DNA of 64,000 nt from Pseudomonadota bacterium (lineage in GTDB: Bacteria > Desulfobacterota > Desulfovibrionia > Desulfovibrionales > Desulfovibrionaceae): positions 163,042-227,041 of the forward strand of contig JAEZYD010000003.1 of assembly GCA_023419375.1 (NCBI GenBank), given 5' to 3'. Of this stretch, positions 60,207 to 64,000 are shown in pieces. The stretch's first letter is position 1, and the number at the start of each line of letters is the position of its first letter. The position numbers and the translations under genes were made by a program. Under the pieces are notes generated by a model. The model saw only the letters and a program-made list of their open reading frames with translations, was not told the DNA's origin and did no database searches.

Positions 60207-60857
60207 ATGAGAAAAACGTCTGTCGGCCTTGCAATTGAAGGCTTGCCTTTCATTTTTTTATCCTCTTTTTCCGCCTTGATATTTTCACTTATCGGCTGCT
60301 GGCCGTTGGCGGTTGTTATGCTTGCAGTCACCTGGATTTCCGCGCATTTCTTTCGTGACCCTGAAAGGGTTGTGCCTACAGCAAAGGGCATTGCCGTCAG
60401 CCCTGCGGACGGCAAAATCGTCAAAATCCAGGAAACTCCTGATCCGTTTACCGGACAGCCGCGTATATGCGTCAGCGTTTTTATGAATTTATTGAGTGTG
60501 CATGTGAACCGGATGCCTGTAGCGGCCAAAATAAATGCCATATCGTATTATCCGGGCAAGTTTTTCAACGCTTCTCTGGATAAAGCCTCACAGTACAATG
60601 AACGTTGCGCATACTCCATTGAAAGCGAGGACGGCAATTTTGTGATGGTGCAGATTGCCGGGCTGGTTGCTCAACGCATTGTTCCGCGTGTGGAAGAAGG
60701 TGATGAACTCGGACGTGGTGAACGCTTCGGTATGATCAAATTCGGCTCCAGAGTGGATCTGTATCTGCCTGAAAATTACACCCCCGCCGTTTCCATAGGT
60801 CAGAAGGTATTTGCCGGGCAAACCGTGATTGCCGCACGGCAAGAAGATAAAAAGTAA
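60207..60857 (+). CDS. psd: Phosphatidylserine decarboxylase
   Basis: The 216-residue protein is the short Psd form. Two N-terminal helices (GLPFIFLSSFSALIFSLIGCWPLAVVMLAV) are followed by HFFRDPERVVP, SPADGKI, SVFMNLLSVHVNRMP and FGSRVD, where the Ser of GS makes the pyruvoyl group. It decarboxylates phosphatidylserine to phosphatidylethanolamine. Its presence inside a metal-resistance unit, under a MerR-type promoter, is unusual and suggests membrane remodelling under metal stress. Confidence 0.88.
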   Translation: MRKTSVGLAIEGLPFIFLSSFSALIFSLIGCWPLAVVMLAVTWISAHFFRDPERVVPTAKGIAVSPADGKIVKIQETPDPFTGQPRICVSVFMNLLSVHVNRMPVAAKINAISYYPGKFFNASLDKASQYNERCAYSIESEDGNFVMVQIAGLVAQRIVPRVEEGDELGRGERFGMIKFGSRVDLYLPENYTPAVSIGQKVFAGQTVIAARQEDKK

Positions 60858-60868
60858 AAGGCACAAGT

Positions 60869-61375
60869 ATGGAAGACTGTACGCAAGAACTTGATGGCGG
60901 GGCTATTGACCCATCACCCGATGCAATGCTTGACGCCACGGATCGCGCCATCCTTAACCTGATTCAATCCAGCTTCCCCATTGAATCACGTCCTTATCTT
61001 GCCATCGGCAACGTGGTGGGCATCACGGAGAATGAGGCTTTCGCACGGGTGCGCAATTTAAAAGAGAGAAAAATCATCCGCCGCTTGGGAGCCAATTTCG
61101 TGTCCGGCAAGTTGGGGTTTCGCAGCACGTTGTGCGCGGCAAAAGTGCCGGAAGATAAGCTGGAGTCATTTGTAGCCGAGGTAAACAGTCTTCCTGGTGT
61201 CACTCACAACTACTTGCGCAGCCATGCATATAACGTCTGGTTTGCTCTTATCGGGCCGTCCTGGGAAGAGGTCTGCGCCGTGATTGAAAAGATTACACAG
61301 AAAACCGGTATTGAAATTTTGAACCTTCCGGCGACCCGGCTGTACAAGGTCAAAGTAGATTTCAAGATGGATTGA
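60869..61375 (+). CDS. AhbB-like siroheme decarboxylase subunit
   Basis: The 168-residue protein has an Lrp/AsnC-like HTH (DATDRAILNLIQSSFPIESRPY, GITENEAFARVRNLKERKIIRRLGANF) followed by a ligand-binding ferredoxin-like domain with HNYLRSHAYNVWFALI. This matches the AhbA/AhbB/NirD-type family that decarboxylates siroheme for heme synthesis in sulfate reducers. It starts 11 bases after psd. A partner subunit is not seen here. It could act with chromosomal AhbA or sense heme or metal. Confidence 0.75.
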   Translation: MEDCTQELDGGAIDPSPDAMLDATDRAILNLIQSSFPIESRPYLAIGNVVGITENEAFARVRNLKERKIIRRLGANFVSGKLGFRSTLCAAKVPEDKLESFVAEVNSLPGVTHNYLRSHAYNVWFALIGPSWEEVCAVIEKITQKTGIEILNLPATRLYKVKVDFKMD

Positions 61376-61387
61376 GCGAGGCATACC

Positions 61388-63988
61388 ATGCAAAAAGAAC
61401 TTTTCGACATCACCGGCATGACCTGTTCGGCCTGCTCCAACAGAGTGACCAAAGCCGTGTCTGCGCTGAACGGTATTAATGACGTAAACGTGAATCTCCT
61501 GAAAAACACTATGAGCGTCAGCTTTGACGAAAGCGCGATTTCGCCATCAGATATTGCAAATGCCGTAATCAAAGCCGGGTACGGAGCGCAGGCGCACGCA
61601 AAAAAAGATGCGAAAAGCGTTGGGCTGCATAATGTGTCGGACAATGGGCCAGACCCCGCCGCCATTGAATTTCAGGAAATGAAGTGGCGCTTGCTCGTTT
61701 CCCTGATCTTTACCGTACCTCTGTTTTATATGGTGATGGGGCCGATGGTGGGCCTGCCGCTGCCCGATTTCCTCAAGGGAGCGGAAAACGCGTTGGCAAA
61801 CGCCTTGACGCAGTTGCTGCTGACCTTGCCGGTCATGTTCGTCAATTTCAAATTTTACCGGATTGGCTTCAAAACGCTTTTTTCCGGTTCGCCGAACATG
61901 GATTCTCTTATTGCCATAGGCTCAGGGGCAGCGGCACTTTTCAGCGTATATGCCGTTTACAAGATGGCCTTTGCCATTGGGCAGGCGGATATGGATACAG
62001 TGCAGCACTTCGCAATGAATCTGTATTTCGACTCCGCCGCCATGATCCTGACTCTGATTACCTTGGGCAAATTTTTTGAAGCCAGGGCCAAGGGCAAGAC
62101 TTCCGATGCCATTGCCAAGCTCATGGATCTCGCTCCCAGAACCGCCACAGTTATCCGTGACGGCAAGGAAGCGATCATTGCGCGGGAAGATGTTTTGGCT
62201 GGAGATATACTGGTCGTCAAAGCCGGTGAAAGCGTTCCGGTTGACGGTGTTATCACCGAGGGGAGTGGTTTTCTGGACGAGTCGGCTCTGACCGGAGAAA
62301 GTCTGCCCCTGGAAAAACACGGCGGTGATGCCGTGACCGGCGCGACTATCAACAAATCCGGGCATTTTCTCATGCGGGCGACCAGGGTTGGCGATGACAG
62401 CACCCTGGCTCAGATTATCAAACTTGTGGACGAAGCCACTTCATCCAAAGCTCCTATTGCGCGGCTGGCCGATAAAATCAGCGGCATTTTCGTACCGGTG
62501 GTCATTACCATTGCCGTTGTCGCTACAGCGGTCTGGCTGCTGCTTGGCTATGATCTGGAGTTTGCCTTGTCTATCGGCATTGCCGTGCTGGTTATCTCCT
62601 GCCCCTGCGCTCTCGGTCTGGCTACCCCCACGGCCATCATGGTCGGCACAGGGCGGGGCGCGGCAAATGGCATTTTGCTCAAGTCTGCCGAGGCCATTGA
62701 AACGGCTGGCGTCATTGATACGGTTGTTCTGGACAAGACGGGAACCGTCACCGAGGGAAAGCCCGTAGTAACGGACATCGTTCCCACAGCGCCCGGAACT
62801 GAAATGGAACTGCTGACCCTTGCCGCCTCGCTGGAAAAGCTCTCTGAGCATCCGCTCGGCGCGGCCATTGTTCAGGAAGCGGAAAAACGCGGCCTGGAGT
62901 TCAACAAAGTGGATGATTTCACGCAAACGCCAGGGCAGGGTATTTCCGGCAGCATTGAGGGAATTCACCACCTTGCCGGTAACGCGAAAATGCTCTCGGT
63001 TGAAGGCATTGCCAACAGTTTGGACGAACAGGCGAAAGCATTTGCCGCCGAAGGAAAAACAGCCCTCTTTTTCGCACGGGGCAAGGAACTTGTCGGCCTT
63101 ATCGCCGTGGCCGATGTGATCAAGCCAACCAGCCCGCAAGCGGTGGCCGAGCTTGAGCGCATGGGCGTCGAAGTCATAATGCTTACGGGTGACAATGCCC
63201 AAACCGCCGAAGCCGTGCGCCGTCAGGCTGGCATCAACAAAGTCGTGGCCGAAGTTCTGCCCCAGGACAAGGAACGGGAAATCCGCTCATTGCAGGAACA
63301 AGGCAAAAAAGTCGCCATGATCGGTGACGGCATCAATGACGCCCCGGCCCTGGCCCGTGCGGACGTTGGCATTGCCATAGGCGCGGGTACGGATGTGGCT
63401 ATCGAATCGGCGGACATCGTGCTGATGAAAAGCGATCTTCTTGACGCGGTTTCGGCCATCCAACTCAGCCGGGCTGTGATGCGCACGATCCGTCAAAACC
63501 TGTTCTGGGCGTTCTTCTACAATGCCATAGGCATTCCCGTTGCTGCGGGCGTGTTCTACACCGCCTGGGGCTGGACGCTCAGTCCGATCATCGCGGCGGC
63601 AGCCATGAGTTTCAGTTCCGTCAGCGTTGTTTCCAACGCGCTCCGACTGCGACTGTTCAGCCCCAAACATAAACCAATAACACAGGAAATCATAAGGAGT
63701 TCCACCATGACAAAGACAATCAGTATCGAAGGTATGAGCTGCGGCCACTGCACCGGTTCCGTTGAAAAGGCTCTCCGCGCCGTTTCCGGCGTACAGGATG
63801 TAAATGTGGATCTTGCTTCCAAGACCGCCACTGTTGAGATGGACGGCAGCGTATCAGATGAAGCACTGAAAAACATTGCTGTCCGGCTAAGGGTTAAGAA
63901 AAAAGTCCAAAATCTCAGTGCGATGTGGTATAAAGAGTTTGCGAAAAACTTTGCCACACAAGGAGATTTTGGACATGAGTCACCATAA
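61388..63988 (+). CDS. copA: CopA-like P1B ATPase, C terminus fused to a copZ-like domain
   Basis: The protein starts with an HMA domain (GMTCSACSNRV), then the transport domain with CPCALGLATPTAIMVGTG, DKTGTVTEG, EHPLG and GDGINDAPALARAD, all CopA signatures for Cu(I) export. From residue 774 (63707) a second HMA domain follows (GMSCGHC), with its own AAGGAG ribosome site and ATG, so it looks like a copZ gene joined in frame. The last 35 residues do not fit HMA and come from an insertion at about 63884. The true CopA core ends near 63706. Confidence 0.85.
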   Translation: MQKELFDITGMTCSACSNRVTKAVSALNGINDVNVNLLKNTMSVSFDESAISPSDIANAVIKAGYGAQAHAKKDAKSVGLHNVSDNGPDPAAIEFQEMKWRLLVSLIFTVPLFYMVMGPMVGLPLPDFLKGAENALANALTQLLLTLPVMFVNFKFYRIGFKTLFSGSPNMDSLIAIGSGAAALFSVYAVYKMAFAIGQADMDTVQHFAMNLYFDSAAMILTLITLGKFFEARAKGKTSDAIAKLMDLAPRTATVIRDGKEAIIAREDVLAGDILVVKAGESVPVDGVITEGSGFLDESALTGESLPLEKHGGDAVTGATINKSGHFLMRATRVGDDSTLAQIIKLVDEATSSKAPIARLADKISGIFVPVVITIAVVATAVWLLLGYDLEFALSIGIAVLVISCPCALGLATPTAIMVGTGRGAANGILLKSAEAIETAGVIDTVVLDKTGTVTEGKPVVTDIVPTAPGTEMELLTLAASLEKLSEHPLGAAIVQEAEKRGLEFNKVDDFTQTPGQGISGSIEGIHHLAGNAKMLSVEGIANSLDEQAKAFAAEGKTALFFARGKELVGLIAVADVIKPTSPQAVAELERMGVEVIMLTGDNAQTAEAVRRQAGINKVVAEVLPQDKEREIRSLQEQGKKVAMIGDGINDAPALARADVGIAIGAGTDVAIESADIVLMKSDLLDAVSAIQLSRAVMRTIRQNLFWAFFYNAIGIPVAAGVFYTAWGWTLSPIIAAAAMSFSSVSVVSNALRLRLFSPKHKPITQEIIRSSTMTKTISIEGMSCGHCTGSVEKALRAVSGVQDVNVDLASKTATVEMDGSVSDEALKNIAVRLRVKKKVQNLSAMWYKEFAKNFATQGDFGHESP
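63707..63886 (+). pseudogene. copZ-like HMA domain, truncated by insertion
   Basis: ATG at 63707 has AAGGAG upstream and starts MTKTISIEGMSCGHCTGSVEKA, an ordinary copper chaperone. The match stops after about residue 60 at ALKNIAV, just where an insertion-element leader begins. It is in frame with copA, so translation may also enter from there. Confidence 0.6.
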
Positions 63989-64000
63989 TACACTTTTCTC
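63884..64000 (+). mobile_element. Left end of an IS4-type element
   Basis: From about 63884 the sequence leaves the HMA homology and runs into an A-rich leader (GGCTAAGGGTTAAGAAAAAAG) with an AAGGAG site and a new gene start. The right part lies outside the window. Confidence 0.55.
63975..64000 (+). CDS. IS4-family transposase, first residues only
   Basis: ATG at 63975 follows AAGGAG and encodes MSHHNTLF before the window ends. This opening is typical of an IS4-family transposase group that starts MSHHNTxFSQLL. Only eight codons are visible, so the call rests on recognising the start. Confidence 0.55.

Noticed and set aside
1..64000. CRISPR arrays
   Set aside because: No set of regularly spaced identical repeats was seen; the repeats found are leader elements, operator dyads and IS ends.

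Overview
The window looks like the chromosome of a GC-rich sulfate-reducing deltaproteobacterium, most likely Desulfovibrio or a close relative. The grounds are protein content and style: TsdA-like and bd-like c-type cytochromes, a sigma54/FhlA-controlled formate hydrogenlyase, a selenocysteine formate dehydrogenase, FmdE and an AhbB-like siroheme decarboxylase. The species is inferred; no rRNA is present.

Layout. (1) 1-3640: the start of a 5'-nucleotidase, an isochorismatase-family hydrolase, an FmdE-family protein and a NagZ-like glycosidase. NagZ is followed by a tiny membrane protein whose frame continues through an in-frame UGA with a SECIS-like hairpin exactly where the fdhF SECIS sits, so it is a candidate new selenoprotein. 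(2) 3713-7494: a minus-strand operon with a TsdA-like diheme cytochrome, a bd-superfamily-like cytochrome with a c-type heme domain, and a membrane diheme cytochrome. (3) 7881-30431: a complete formate module, all on the minus strand: focA, an eleven-gene hyf/hyc-type operon (membrane arm, NiFe hydrogenase, HycH and HycI homologues), hydN, tandem Sec- and Cys-containing fdhF, fdhD, moeA and an FhlA-like activator. Three sigma54 promoters and a shared operator, TTCGWCA-N4-TGWCGAA, tie these units together. Formate enters by FocA, is oxidised by FdhF, electrons pass through HydN/HyfA-type ferredoxins to the membrane-bound hydrogenase, and H2 is released.

(4) 30571-31933: an intergenic stretch, an IS200/IS605-type element, and the terminator plus 3' end of a tRNA-Thr(CGT). 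The tRNA fragment marks the end of an integrated element. (5) 31933-64000 (continuing past the window): an integrative conjugative element. It has a tyrosine integrase, small DNA-binding regulators, a ParDE-type toxin-antitoxin pair, IncP-like traK-traL-traM, a trb type IV secretion system in the Ti-plasmid order (B C D E J L F G H I), a TraG coupling protein, TraF, an ArdC-primase fusion and a type IA topoisomerase. No relaxase is visible. A roughly 40-nt leader repeat occurs four times, three times just before a mating gene, and one copy forms the end of a Com-like zinc-finger gene.

(6) 54682-64000: metal cargo in the element. It holds an HMA protein, FeoA, a small membrane protein, two MerR-family regulators, an ArsR regulator, a His-rich Zn/Cd/Pb-type P1B ATPase, a phosphatidylserine decarboxylase, an AhbB-like protein and a CopA-like ATPase. 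Five MerR-type promoters with 19-bp spacers link these genes into one regulon. At the right edge an IS4-family element has apparently inserted into a copZ-like segment fused to copA.
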